Source: Dryomyza anilis (taxonomy: Eukaryota > Arthropoda > Insecta > Diptera > Dryomyzidae). Taken from it: DNA of 64,000 bases. The stretch spans positions 6,920,630 to 6,984,629 of the forward strand of contig OX638131.1 in the NCBI GenBank assembly GCA_951804985.1, given 5' to 3'. Positions 1 through 12,000 of the stretch are shown here, piece by piece. The translations under genes and the position numbers were made by a program. The notes beneath the pieces were generated by a model. The model ran no database searches, was not told where the DNA came from, and saw nothing but the letters and a program-made list of their open reading frames with translations. Position 1 is the stretch's first letter. Each line of letters opens with the position of its first letter.

Positions 1-434
1 GGTATAAAATTTAAAACGTATTGTTATAATTCGCATAAAAATGTGTGGTCCAAAAATGGGTGATCCGCCCACTTTTTTTATTCATTACTTCCCGGGTTTT
101 CATAGTGAAAATTTGATCCGTAAATTAATAAAATCAAATCTATGAAAATATATATATTTCAAAAAATATATATATTTTTTTTTTATTAGTTTTTTATATT
201 TTTATATACAATTTTTAATTTATGTGGATATACATAAGACGTAAATTTCTGATATGTGAATAATATTCTGAGGGTGGGGAGGTTCAGCATAATTAAATTT
301 TTTAAAATTAAGGTATGCAATTAAATATCCCCACCAAAGGTGTAGGGTTTCCATAGTCGGGCAGGACCGACTATAAAAATCCGCCCCATGTGACCGAACT
401 TACCCATGTGACCTAACTTTCCCAACTCGTTTTA
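1..434 (+). mobile_element. mini-me/DINE-like non-autonomous element, 3' part, cut by the window edge
   Basis: This segment matches 51050-51490 closely: a 'gtggtc...cccactttt' block, the phrase 'gggttttcatag', a purine-rich 'ggtgtaggg' stretch, a small palindrome AGTCGG/CCGACT, and the shared end CATGTGACCTAACTTTCCC followed by AACTCGTTTTA. The second copy also contains the (TA)n and (GTCT)n tracts known from dipteran mini-me elements. The family name is therefore an inference through the second copy. The 5' part lies outside the window. Confidence 0.6.
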
Positions 435-630
435 CTGAACTCAGATTACTGAAAACAACAATTTAAGCATATAAACGATAACGTTAAAATATTGTTTGAT
501 TTGCTGGATTAATACCTGATATGCTCCTTTATAATGTAAAAAGTTTTTAATTTTCAGTATTTTCGGTTTATGGTATATCGTTGTTGTAGAAGTAAAAGTC
601 CCCAACTACATTTCTAAATTTCAATAATAT

Positions 631-1145
631 GGTTACGAAACTTCAGTCTACGGAAAACTATCCAACAAGTTCGTGTCTCTGGATTGTGTACAAAATAAAA
701 ACACTCTTATATTTGATTTAAATTATAACAAATTACTTTATAAATTCACTTTAATAAACAACTTTACTAATAACAAATTCTAACAACTGCTGCATGTCCA
801 CTATTTAACTTGACTTGTTCTCACCCGAGACGCACTCGACCACTTTCCAATTACTTCTGAAGTGCTGTGCCTCAGATGCGGCGCCCTTATATACAGCATG
901 GATCAGTTCAACATGTTTCGAAAACCTTCTACTTGTTTGTTGAATGACGCATGCTATTGGCATCTCATTCGCACTCATGTGCTTTAATTTGCTGATCTTC
1001 CATCTCTTTCTCGCACAATTGCTTAGTGTGCTAAATGATCTTCCGTCTCTTCCTAACACATTGCTTAGTGCGCTGAATTGTCTTGCATCTCATTTATTAT
1101 TAATGATTGCTTGCACTATGTGGCAAATTACCTCTTTTCGTAACA
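631..1145 (-). mobile_element. Solo LTR, copy 1
   Basis: The segment has LTR-like ends, GGTTACGAAA at the left (first base probably mutated from T) and TTTTCGTAACA at the right, and is flanked by the 4-bp duplication ATAT (627-630 and 1146-1149). It is homologous along its length to 13683-14240. Read on the minus strand it has TATATAAGG, an initiator-like TTCAG about 30 bp later, and AATAAA signals downstream, which is the order expected in an LTR. No internal retrotransposon sequence adjoins it. The 515-bp size and 4-bp duplication fit a Ty3/gypsy-type element, but the family is not identified. Confidence 0.7.
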
Positions 1146-1149
1146 ATAT

Positions 1150-2499
1150 GTCTACAAAAGTAATTTTACATAACATAAATTAATAATAAGAAAAATTTAC
1201 ATAAATAAGTTTTATTTTTTTAAAACATTCATAAAATAAAATTTCAATTGTAGGTTGCAACAACCTCATGCTCAAAGTCTTAGAGGTTTTCAAGACCGAA
1301 TTAAGATATTGCTGAAAATAACTTGGTAGGGCATTTTAGTTGGTTGGCGCAACAAAACAGTTTTTTGTGTGTATTAAATAGGGTGCTTTTGCTACAAATT
1401 CCGTGTTTACGTAAAATCCTTTGAAATATAACATAATGTGATCCTCTTATCTGTGAAAAAATTGGTATATTAATGAATAACTTTACAATATTAATGAATG
1501 ATTCAAATTTGAATAATGCAGAGTTCTTTAATGTTCATTTATCATATTGATGAAACAATTGTATGCTATACAACATTTAAAAAACTTGTTAATAAATAAA
1601 AAATGCATAAATATTTACATAAAACTGCCACCGAAATAATTCAAAATCATGATTCTCGCAGCGCCTATTGCTATCGATCTCAAATAAGCAAGTGGCATGC
1701 ATATCGATTACATTTTTGTGGGCCACGGCTTAAAGTAGCGACATCCAAATTGCATGTTGCTGCAGCAGCAACAACAAGAACAATAACAACAACATCCATA
1801 CGGATGGTAATTCCAACAACTTGAAACATTTTCAATCAATTTGCACCGCTTTGCATGTTTTCGACAAGTTTTGCAGCTCGCAGCCAAGTGTTAAAAACAA
1901 CTTAAACAAAAATCCAAAAAAAATAGAGCTAGACGCGGAAAACTTTCGCTTATTTCGACGACGAAGGCGCAACTTTTGCGAGGGTGTTAATTAAACAAAA
2001 AGTCACGTGAAGTCACGCTACTGTAAATTGTTTTGAGATATAGCAAAAAAAAAAAAAAAAGGCCTCCCATTTGGGGCAGGACTTGAAACCGAAAGTTTGA
2101 CAAAAAAAAAACTGTAATGAAAGTTCTCGAAAGGAGGCGTATGTTGTTGGCAACAACTTGGGTACAACATGAATACTTTAGAATAATGGGTAGTACAAAA
2201 TTTAATAAAATTTAAAAATATTCAAAATATGTGGGCATGTTTTAAAATAAATTTTCATTCGAAATTAAAGTATTTTAAATTAACTGAATTCACTGGACTT
2301 GGATTTAAATTTTCGAGTTATAAAATTCATTTTCGATTCACTTTCAAATATTATAAACATAAATGGAATTGATTGAATTTTACGTAGGCTCTCTATACTC
2401 GACATTGTGCAAGAAATTTTAAACTCAATTCCCAGGGAATCCATTATCATTATCAGGTGCGATTTCGTGAATTTCAAATATCCGATCAAAATCGTTTTA
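1150..2499. other. Non-coding AT-rich stretch
   Basis: No gene is supported. It contains a short CAG/CAA-rich run near 1760-1795, a poly-A tract at 2045-2060, and scattered AT-rich sequence. A 73-codon frame at 1603-1824 has no coding signature beyond the CAA/CAG run. Confidence 0.5.
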
Positions 2500-2628
2500 A
2501 AGTTTACTCTCGAAGGTTTGCCATTGTGTGCCCAGAGGTAGCGCGTAAAGAGCAGCCCCAATCCAGGTTTGAACATGGGAGCTTTCCGCTCGTAGTCCAA
2601 CGCACTAACCTCTGAGCTATCGATAATA
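2500..2628 (-). mobile_element. tRNA-derived SINE fragment (head only), copy 5
   Basis: On the minus strand this carries the A-box-like AGCTCAGAGGTTAGTGCG and a B-box-like GGTTCAAACCTGG-type region (plus strand: ccaggtttgaac), followed by a 'gaggtagcgcg' and 'ggtttgccatt' body. It matches the 5' part of the full SINE at 48758-49068. The 3' half is missing. Confidence 0.65.
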
Positions 2629-2635
2629 CTATTTA

Positions 2636-4785
2636 TAAATTCGAAGTATTTTCAATTATACTTTTATGGAATTTTAAAATATTTTACAGTATTTTGAATC
2701 AATTCGTTATATTTTTGGAGAATTTCAAAGAAATTCAAAGTATTTTGATGTAATTCGAAGTATTTTGATTGTTCATCGATAGTTCTATTGTCGATTGTTT
2801 TTATCTATTGTTATTATTTCGGTGTTTGTCGAAGCATTTTAAAGAAATTCAAAGTAATTTAAAGAAATTCAAAGTATTTTGATGGTATTCAATAGTATTT
2901 TGATATTATCTTGATTATATTTTAAAGAAATTCGAAGTATCTTGAAGAAATTTAATGAATTTCGTTTGTATTTTAAAGTTTATTAAAGTATTTTAATTGT
3001 ATTTCGATAATACTTTGATAGTATTTCGAGTTTTTCGTAATTTAAATTATTTCGATAGAAGTATTTGAAATATTTTGATTGTATTTCGATATAATTTTGA
3101 ATCGAAAGCATTTTGAATCAGTTCGACTTCATTCGAAGAATTTTAATAGTATTTCGATTGAATTTCAAGTAATTTAAAGTATTTCGATAATATTTTGATT
3201 ATATTTTCATGCATTTCGATTATATCTACATAGAAAATTGTTTTTAGAAATATTTAGATAAATTTGGTAGTAATTCAAAGTATTTCGTAATATTTTGTAT
3301 AGAATTTTGAATTATTTTGATAAAACTTTAAAGAATTTTGATAGTATTTATAAGTATTTCAATAATATTGTTTAATATTTCGATGGTATTAAGAAGAAGT
3401 TTGAAGTATTTGATAGTATTTCGATATTATTTAAACTATAAGTATTTTTCGATAGAATTTCAATTAAAATATTTGTATTGTATTTCAAAATATTTTGATA
3501 GTATTTGAGCAGTACATAATTATTCGAAGTATTTAAATAGATTTAGTAGTAATTTAAAGTATTTCAAGTATTTTTTGAAAATAATTTAATAATACTTGAT
3601 AAGTATTAATAATATTTCGATAATATTTTGATATTATTTCGTGTACTACGACAGAAGTTCAAGTAATTTTAAGTATTTCGATGGTATTACAAAGTAATTT
3701 GATGTACTTGGATTATTTTTCAAAGTATTTCGATTATATTTTAATATTACATAGTATTTATGAAGATTTTACAGTAATTCAAAATATTTTGGAGTAACTT
3801 TGATAGTATTTCGAAGTATTTTGATTAAATTTTTAAATATTTAAATAGTACTTTGAAGTATTTAGATAATATTTCGTAGCATTTTGATAGTATTTCAAAG
3901 TATTTTTATAGTATTTCAAAGCTTTTGATAGTATTTCGAAGTATTGCAATAGTATTTCTAAATATTTCGTGAGAATTTAAATTTGATAGTCTTTTGAAAG
4001 CATTTGAAAGTACTTAGATAAAATTTTAAGTAATTATAAGTATTTCGATAGTATTGCGAAGTCGTTTGAAGTATATAAGTTGTATTTCAAAGCATTTCGA
4101 TAGCATTACTATTGTTATTGGATAGTAGAATATTTTTTTATGAATTTAGACAGATTTGGTAGTAATTCTAAGTAGTTCGAGTCTATTCGGGAAGTACTTT
4201 GAAGTACTTCGAAGTATTTTGATAAAATTTCAAAGTATTTTGATAGAAATTCGAATTATGTAGATAGTACTTTAAAGTATTTTGATAGAATTTTGAAGTA
4301 TTCAGATAGTATTTCAAAGTATTTTGAAGTATTTATATTTGGTAGTAATTCAAATAATGTGTATAGTAATTCGAAGTATTTAAATATTATGTCGAAGTAC
4401 GTAACGTAAATTTTCGATATTATTGCAAAGTAATTTAAAGTATTTTGTATGTATTTCAAAGTATTTCGCAAATTTTTCGGTTGCATTTGTATAGTATTTG
4501 GACTATATTTCGATTGTAGATAGTATTTTAAAGTATTTTGATAGATTTGGTAGTAATTAAAAGTATTTCGAGTGTATTGCGGAGGTATTTTGAGAGTAAT
4601 TCAATGTATTTTGTTATAATTTAGCAATATTTAGCTACATTGAAGTATTTTAAGAACAATTCGAAATTTTTGGATTGTACTTTGAGGTATTTCAATAGTA
4701 TCATAGTAATTACAAGTATTTCGAAATAATTTTGAATGTATTTAATAAGTATTTTCCATTGCGATTTCTAATATATAAGAATAAT
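2636..4785. repeat. Degenerate AAGTATTTCGATAGTATTT-type tandem repeat
   Basis: About 2.1 kb built from variants of 'AAGTATTTTGAT', 'AGTATTTCGA' and 'AATTCAAAGT', with spacing near 10-20 bp. Units are strongly diverged, so the array is old or decaying. Small open frames on the minus strand here are by-products of the repeat. Confidence 0.75.
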
Positions 4786-5434
4786 TTTCGCAATAAAAAT
4801 AAGGTTAACGCAAAAAGAATCATTAAAGTCATACATTGTAAACCAAAGTAACACTTTTGGGTCTATTGAGAAAGATACCCACCACCTTAACTGCTCTAGC
4901 ACCAACTCAAATCAATTCCGCGTAATCGCGCAGCAAGTCAATCAATTCGCAATTTATTTAAATACCCTGCCTAGACCTATTAGACGCCCGCCACCACCCA
5001 CTGTGCGCCGTCCGCAGTCTTGTGACCCGATTCGGCGGCAGACGTCGAGCAAACACCCCATGTCCCATGTAGGTAGCGCCATGACATGACACGACATATA
5101 TTAACACCCGACAAAGGTGGCTGCCACGCAACAAATAGCATGTGTTTGTTGGGCACCTTTTGGCGGTGCTGAAAACCGTTACTACGCGCCAAAAATAAAA
5201 TATTGAAGAGGAGAAAAAAAAACAAAAGGCTCCAGAGTGGCAAAAAACCTGTCAGAACGCGGCTGTCAGTGCAACGCGTCGCAACTCAGGTCGCGCGGCG
5301 TCTCCTTGAAATGTTTTTCAATTTGATTTAATTTAATTGCATTTCGAATGCAACACAACTGAAAAACTAAAAATAAATTAAAAAATAAATTAAAATTCAA
5401 CGAAACAAATCAAAAATCGCGTGAAACTGTCGAA
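4786..5434 (+). promoter_or_regulatory. Upstream region and probable 5' UTR of gene 1
   Basis: This is a GC-richer, non-repetitive stretch just before exon 1A. An initiator-like TCAGTG has its A at 5268, but I see no TATA box about 30 bp upstream and no DPE at +28. The last 90 bp before the ATG are A-rich, as fly 5' UTRs often are. The start site is not fixed by the sequence. Confidence 0.4.
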
Positions 5435-6036
5435 ATGCCTTTTACCAATTCGGCGAATGCCTCCGGTGCCGCCGCCTCGGATGCCGCCGGCAAAAACGCC
5501 ACCGTTACCATGATGCTCGCCGAGCGCATGGGTCGCAATAACTGGTCAGTCGACGACGAGCACTTCTTCGAAACGAACACGATGAACGTCTGGCAGACGC
5601 TAGAGTTTCTGTCGGGTTTGGCGCTGCGCAAGCGCTATCACTACGAGGGCTACAATGATACGGAGAATATCATCAGCACGTTGACGCCTTCGTGGCGACG
5701 CGACAGTTTCGTCGAAAAGACGGCGGCGCATTCGCCGGACGATGTAACAGTTGGCGGTTCAGATAAATATCCGGATGTTGATGGTGCCGCTAGAGGAAGT
5801 GGTGGTGGTGCTGCACGCATGCGCGCTACATCAGGTCGCGCGTCGCGTCGTGTTGCCGAAGTAGAGTTTGGCGCTGCTGATGAAACGGCAGTCATATCGA
5901 AGCCACCGTCGGGCAGCAGCGGCGGCGGCAAACGCAAGAAGGGTCGTGCGGCGCGTGAGCTGGCACAGCAGTTGGCCGAAATTGAGGCGGAATATGCGCT
6001 GTCGCCGCTGGAATACACGGATCTAGTGCAGTGCAG
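5435..6036 (+). CDS. Gene 1 exon 1A (residues 1-200, splits codon 201)
   Basis: The ATG at 5435 sits in CGAAATG, an acceptable fly start context. The exon is GC-rich with normal codon use, unlike its surroundings. The donor is TGCAG|GTGATA at 6037, leaving two bases (AG). These join the first base of the exon at 26681 to give AGC (Ser), the only downstream candidate that keeps the frame. The reading frame would otherwise stop three bases later (TGA 6038-6040), which supports the donor. The C-terminal part reads KRKKGRAARELAQQLAEIE and ends in TDLVQC. Confidence 0.85.
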
Positions 6037-9000
6037 GTGATATTTTTAAAATTTGTTTTTTTTTTCGAATTAAAAATTTAAGTAATACAAAAATACTTCT
6101 GTCGAATAAAGATTTAAATTATTTTTAAATCTATACTTCTTCGGGAGGTTAAATTCGTGGGAATATTATATATGATAACGCAGATTAAAAATATACATTA
6201 AAAATCTACTTTAACAAAAATATATTCGATAACACTGTTCGACAAAATGAGCCCTTTTGTTGCTCCATGTCCTCATTCATATCATTTTTAAATAATTGTA
6301 AAGTGCTGATTCGAACTGCGTTTTTAGATTTTTAATTCTAAAAGAAAAATTTTAATCCAAAGTTAAGTTTTCTAAATGCATATAACTCAAATAGTAAAAA
6401 TGACACAGAAAAAGCAATGCCATTGTCAAAATAGGTATTCTCTCTAGTATTAACAATAATATAAAATATAAAATTTATCTTTTAATAAATATGCTTTTCT
6501 GAAGATTTCATAAATTGTCCTTATTTTCTAAATTTTTCAACTTTAACATTTTATTTTAACCATAAACGCCATTCCAGTTGACTAAATGCCACAGCATTCC
6601 TTGATTTATTCCGGGTAAATAACCGTAATTATTTACAAAAAAACGCTGTCTAGTCTTTACATAAAAAATGTTGTTTGTGAAATGCAGTGAAATATGCAAA
6701 AACATAAAATGCATTTTTCTCAAAAACGTTATGTATATAGAAATTGTATGACTGAAAACAGGGAAAATTCTGTGCCGCACAGTGTAATAGAAGTCTGAAA
6801 TTTGCAAATTTAAATAAATATATTTTTTTTTATATAAATTTATTTTTATCGACCTTTGTCTTTTATTGTTTTGTATTCGCGAACTGAAAAAAAAAATTAT
6901 ATTTTTTTTTATTAAGTATTAATAATGTTTTCTCCCAGTGTGGCGTTTATCACAAGAAAGCTTTAAGCTCAAAGCTTTGCAACGAGCAAGTACACAAACC
7001 GCTATTTAAATTTTTAGCTTTAGTTTAGCGTGAAGTTCGTATATTCTGTCATTCACAGAAATACGTTCAAAAGTTTATCTAAAGCTTTTCTGGTGCTTTA
7101 TCTTTCAAAGGTTGATGCATGAGTATTCGTGTGGTAAAACTTTTTCAAATTCAATTCAAATGTTTACTGAAAATTAAATTATTCATGAAAATTCAAATTT
7201 TTACTGATAATTCGAAATTTTTACTGAAAATTCAAATTTTTACTGAAAATTCGAATTTTTACTGAAAATTCAAATTTCGAATTATTACTGAAAATTCGAA
7301 TTTTTATGGAAAATTCGAAATTTTACTGAAAATTTATTCTGAAAATTGGATTTTTACTGAAAATTCGAATTTTTACCGAAAATTTGAATTTGTAATGAAA
7401 ATTCGAATTTTGACTGAATATTCGAATTTTTACTGAAAATTACAATTTTTACTGAATATTCGAAGTTATAATGAAAACTCGAATTTTTACTGAAAATTCA
7501 AATTCTGTTGAATATTCGAAGTTTTACTGAAATTTTAAATTTTTGTTGAATATTCGAATTTTTACTGAAAATTCGAATTTTTACTGAAAATTCTAATTTT
7601 TATTGGAAATTGGAATTTTTACTGAAAATTGGAATTTTTACTGAAAATTGGAATTTTACTGAAAATTGGAATTTTACTGAAAATTGTAATTTTTACTGAA
7701 AATTGTAATTTTACTGAAAATTAGAATTTTTACTGAAAATTGGAATTTTTTAATGAAAATTGGAATTTTTTACTGAAAATTGGAATTTTTACTGAAAATT
7801 GAAATTTTTTCTGAAAATTGGAATTTTTACTGAAAATTGGAATATTTACTAAAAATTCTAATTTATACTGAAAAATCGAATTTATAAAAAAAACGAATTT
7901 GTACTGAAAATTCGAATTTGTACTGAAAATTCGAATTTGTACTGAAAATTCGAATTTGTACTGAAAATTCGAATTTTACTGAAATTTCGAATTTTCACTG
8001 AAAAGTGTAATTTTTACTGAAAAGTGGAATTTTCACTGAAAAGTGGAATTTTTACCAAAATTCGAATTCGTATTGAAAATTCGAATTATTACTGAAAATT
8101 CGAATTATTACTGAAAATTCGAATTTTTACTGAAAATTCGAATTTTTATAGAAAATTCGAATTTTTATAGAAAATTCGAATTTTTACTGAAAATTCGAAT
8201 TTTGACTAAAAATTTGAATTTATTCTGAAAATTGGATTTTTTACTGAAAATTCGAATTTTTAATGAAAATTCGAATTTTTATAGAAAATTCGAATTCTTA
8301 TAGAAAATACTGAATATTCGAAGTTATAATGAAAACTCGAATTTTTACTAAAAATTCAAATTTTTACTAAAATTCAATTCAGAAAATTTATTAAAAATTC
8401 GAAGATTTGCTGAAAATTCGATTTTGGACTGAATATTCGAATTTTACTGAAAATTGCAATTGTTCTGAATATTCACAGTTTTACTGAAAATTCGGATTTT
8501 TACTGAAAAAGAAACTCAAATTTTGACTGAGTTGAAATACGTGATATTTTCTAATAATCTCATCCGTATGACGTCAGTCATCGTGTAACATGTAAAATTA
8601 TTATTATTCTTAAAAATACACTTTACTCTAATGCAAAGTTGAACAACCCATTATAAAAAAAGAACTCTTCTCTTAAGACAACCAACTTCCGACAAATCAC
8701 TTAATCCTTTTACAATTGTTTTGATCTATGTGTTCTGCCGTCGTGAATTCCTGGTGTAGACATTGCACAAAGTGCATTCAACCGCAGCACCAATCTTTGA
8801 ACTGCAAAACTCACTAAATCCCCATTAAATACAGGTTTTACCAAAATCCTGCACAAAGTTCGAAGTCATATCGAAGACTGCGTTTGCACGGAATACAAGT
8901 TGTCTGAACGGACAACGTGTTCAGACTGCACTAGAGCATCTTAAGTGGTTAAAGGTGCACAACAATAAAATACAAAGGTTGCAATAGCACCTACGAAAAA

Positions 9001-12000
9001 CACCCAGTAGAAAAAGACACGGCCAGTAATCCAACAGGCGATCAGCGTCACAAAGCGTTGCATACTTTGTGGCGCCATAAAAAATGCATTAACATTGGCA
9101 GCCACTTGGTTGGTTGCGATTGCTGCTGCATACGATGGCAATAAATACGATGTAGCAGCAACATAATAAAGTTGCTCGCAAATCTCCAGACAAATGCAAG
9201 AACAATTTGTAAACTAAACAGAACAATTGCTGCCACTTAAGGGAGCAACAGAGGCCGCCGACGTGCGCCACAGGAAAACGAAACCAAATTTGTTACAATT
9301 TGTGCAGCACGAAGAAACGCGGGAGCAATATCATCATCATCAGGAGCAACATTATGAGCATTCATAAATTCTTGGCAACAAGTGTTGCCAACTGCAGTGG
9401 CAGAAATGCCCACGTGGCACTCAAGAGACATAGGAGGCGGCAGATATGGAGTTGAAGAGGTTAAAAATGAATGAAGAAAAATAAAACAGAGTTTGTAGAA
9501 GCTCCATAGGATGCAGTCACAAGTGCAGGAAGCAGTTGAGGAAGTAGTTGAGAAAGTTGTAGAGGAAATACTTAAGAATGTAGTTGAGACTCTTAGGTTA
9601 CACATGTTGCACAGCAGTGGGAATAAAACTTAAATGTTTTATGAATTAAAAGTGAAAGCTGTAGGATGCGCTGAGACTTTGCAATGGTATCAAGTGTTTG
9701 GAAAGGAAAAAATTTGTAGAATTAAATTTTTATTAAAAATATGAATTTTTTAGTCAAAAATTTAGTTTTTAATGAAAAATTGAATAGTTAGTGAAAAATT
9801 AAATTTTTAGTGAAAAATTGAAATTTTAGTGAAAAATTGAATTTTTAGTGAAAATTTGAATTTATAGTGAAAAAAATTGAATTATTAGTGAAAAATTGAA
9901 ATTTTAGTGAAAAGTTGAAGTTGACAAAATTGAATTTTTAGTGAAAAATTGAATTATTAGTTAGAAATTCAATTTTTAGTTAAAAATTGGATTTTTAGTA
10001 AAAAGTTGAATTTTTAGTGAAAAATTGATTTTTTAGTAAAAAATTGAATTTTTAGTGAAAAATTGAATTTTTAGTGAAACTTTAAAATTTATTAAAAATT
10101 GAATATTTTAAAAATTCAATTTTTTATTTTAGTGAACATTTGAATTTGTAGTGAAAAATTTGAAATTTAGTGAAAAATTTAATTAGTGAAAATTATAATT
10201 TTTCGTGAAAAATTTAATTTTTAGTGAAAAATTGAATTTTTTGTGAATAAATTAATTTTTAGTGAAAATTTGAATCTTTAGTGAAAAGTTGAATTTTTAG
10301 TGAAAAATTGAATTTTTAGTGAAAAATTGAATTTTTAGTGAAAAATTGAATTTTTAGTGAAAAATTGAATTTTTAGTGAAAAATTGAATTTTTAGTGAAA
10401 AATTGAATTTTTAGTGAAAAATTGAATTTTTAGTGAAAAATTGAATTTTTAGTGAAAAATTGAATTTTGAGTAAAAAATTGAATTTTTAGTGAAAAATTG
10501 AATTTTTAGTGAAAAATTAAATTGTTAGTGTAAATTTGAATTTTTAGTGAAAAATTGAATTTTTAGTGAAAAATTGAATTTTTAGTGAAAAATTAAATTG
10601 TTAGTGTAAATTTGAATTTTTAGTGAAAAATTGAATTTTTAGTGAAAAATTGAATTTTGAGTAAAAAATTGAATTTTTAGTGAAAAATTGAATTTTTAGT
10701 GAAAAATTGAAATTTTAGTGAAAAATTGAATATATAGTGACAGTTTGAATTTATAGTGAAAATTTGAATTTTTAGTGAAAAATTGAATTTTTGGTGAAAA
10801 ATTGAATTTATAGTGAAAAATTGAATTTTTTAGTGAAAAATTGAATTTTTTTAGTGAAAAATTGAATTTTTTAGTGAAAAATTGAATTTTTTAGTGAAAA
10901 ATTGAATTTTTAGTGAAAAACTCAATTTTTTAGTGAAAAAATTGAATTTTTAGTGAAAAATTGAATTTTTAGTGAAAAATTGAATTTTTAGTGAAAAATT
11001 GAATTTTTAGTGAAAAATTGAATTTTTAGTGAAAAATTGAATTTTTAGTGAAAAATTGAATTGAATTGAATTTTTAGTGAAAAATTGAATTTTTAGTGAA
11101 AAATTGAATTTTTAGTGAAAAATTGAATTTTTAGTGAAAAATTGAATTTTTAGTGAAAAATTGAATTTTTAGTGAAAAATTGAATTTTTAGTGAAAAATT
11201 GAATTTTTAGTGAAAAATTGAATTGAATATATAGTGACAGTTTGAATTTATAGTGAAAATTTGAATTTTTAGTGAAAAATTGAATTTTTGGTGAAAAATT
11301 GAATTTATAGTGAAAAATTGAATTTTTTAGTGAAAAATTGAATTTTTTTAGTGAAAAATTGAATTTTTTAGTGAAAAATTGAATTTTTTAGTGAAAAATT
11401 GAATTTTTAGTGAAAAACTCAATTTTTTAGTGAAAAAATTGAATTTTTAGTGAAAAATTGAATTTTTAGTGAAAAATTGAATTTTAGTGAAAAATTGAAT
11501 TTTTAGTGAAAAATTGAATTTTTAGTGAAAAATTGAATTTTTAGTGAAAAATTGAATTTTTAGTGAAAAATTGAATTGAATTGAATTTTTAGTGAAAAAT
11601 TGAATTTTTAGTGAAAAATTGAATTTTTAGTGAAAAATTGAATTTTTAGTGAAAAATTGAATTTTTAGTGAAAAATTGAATTTTTAGTGAAAAATTGAAT
11701 TTTTAGTGAAAAATTGAATTTTTAGTGAAAAATTGAATTTTTAGTGAAAAATTGAATTGAATTGAATTTTTAGTGAAAATTTAAATTTTAAGTGAAAAAT
11801 TGAATTTTTAGTGAAAAATTGAATTTTTAGTGAAAAATTGAATTTTTAGTGAAAAATTGAATTTTTAGTGAAAAATTGAATTTTTAAAAAATTTTAATTT
11901 TTACTTCAAAAATTTAGTTTTTAATTAAAATTTTTAAACTTTAAATTTTAAACTTGCATTGGAATTTTTATTTTAAATGCAACTTTGTTGCCATTTAAAC

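Noticed and set aside
2280..2600. 106-codon minus-strand frame
   Set aside because: It begins in the SINE fragment and runs into degenerate repeat; no domain.
5410..6018. Minus-strand frames opposite exon 1A
   Set aside because: These are shadows of GC-rich coding sequence; the plus frame has the start, donor and phase match.
8941..9605. Overlapping minus-strand frames of 60-122 codons
   Set aside because: No domain, no splice context, Ser/Thr/Cys-rich composition from local 'gaagtagttgag' repeats, and intron location.
9716..11900. CRISPR-like array
   Set aside because: Units are head-to-tail 19-bp repeats with no unique spacers, in a eukaryotic intron; it is a satellite.
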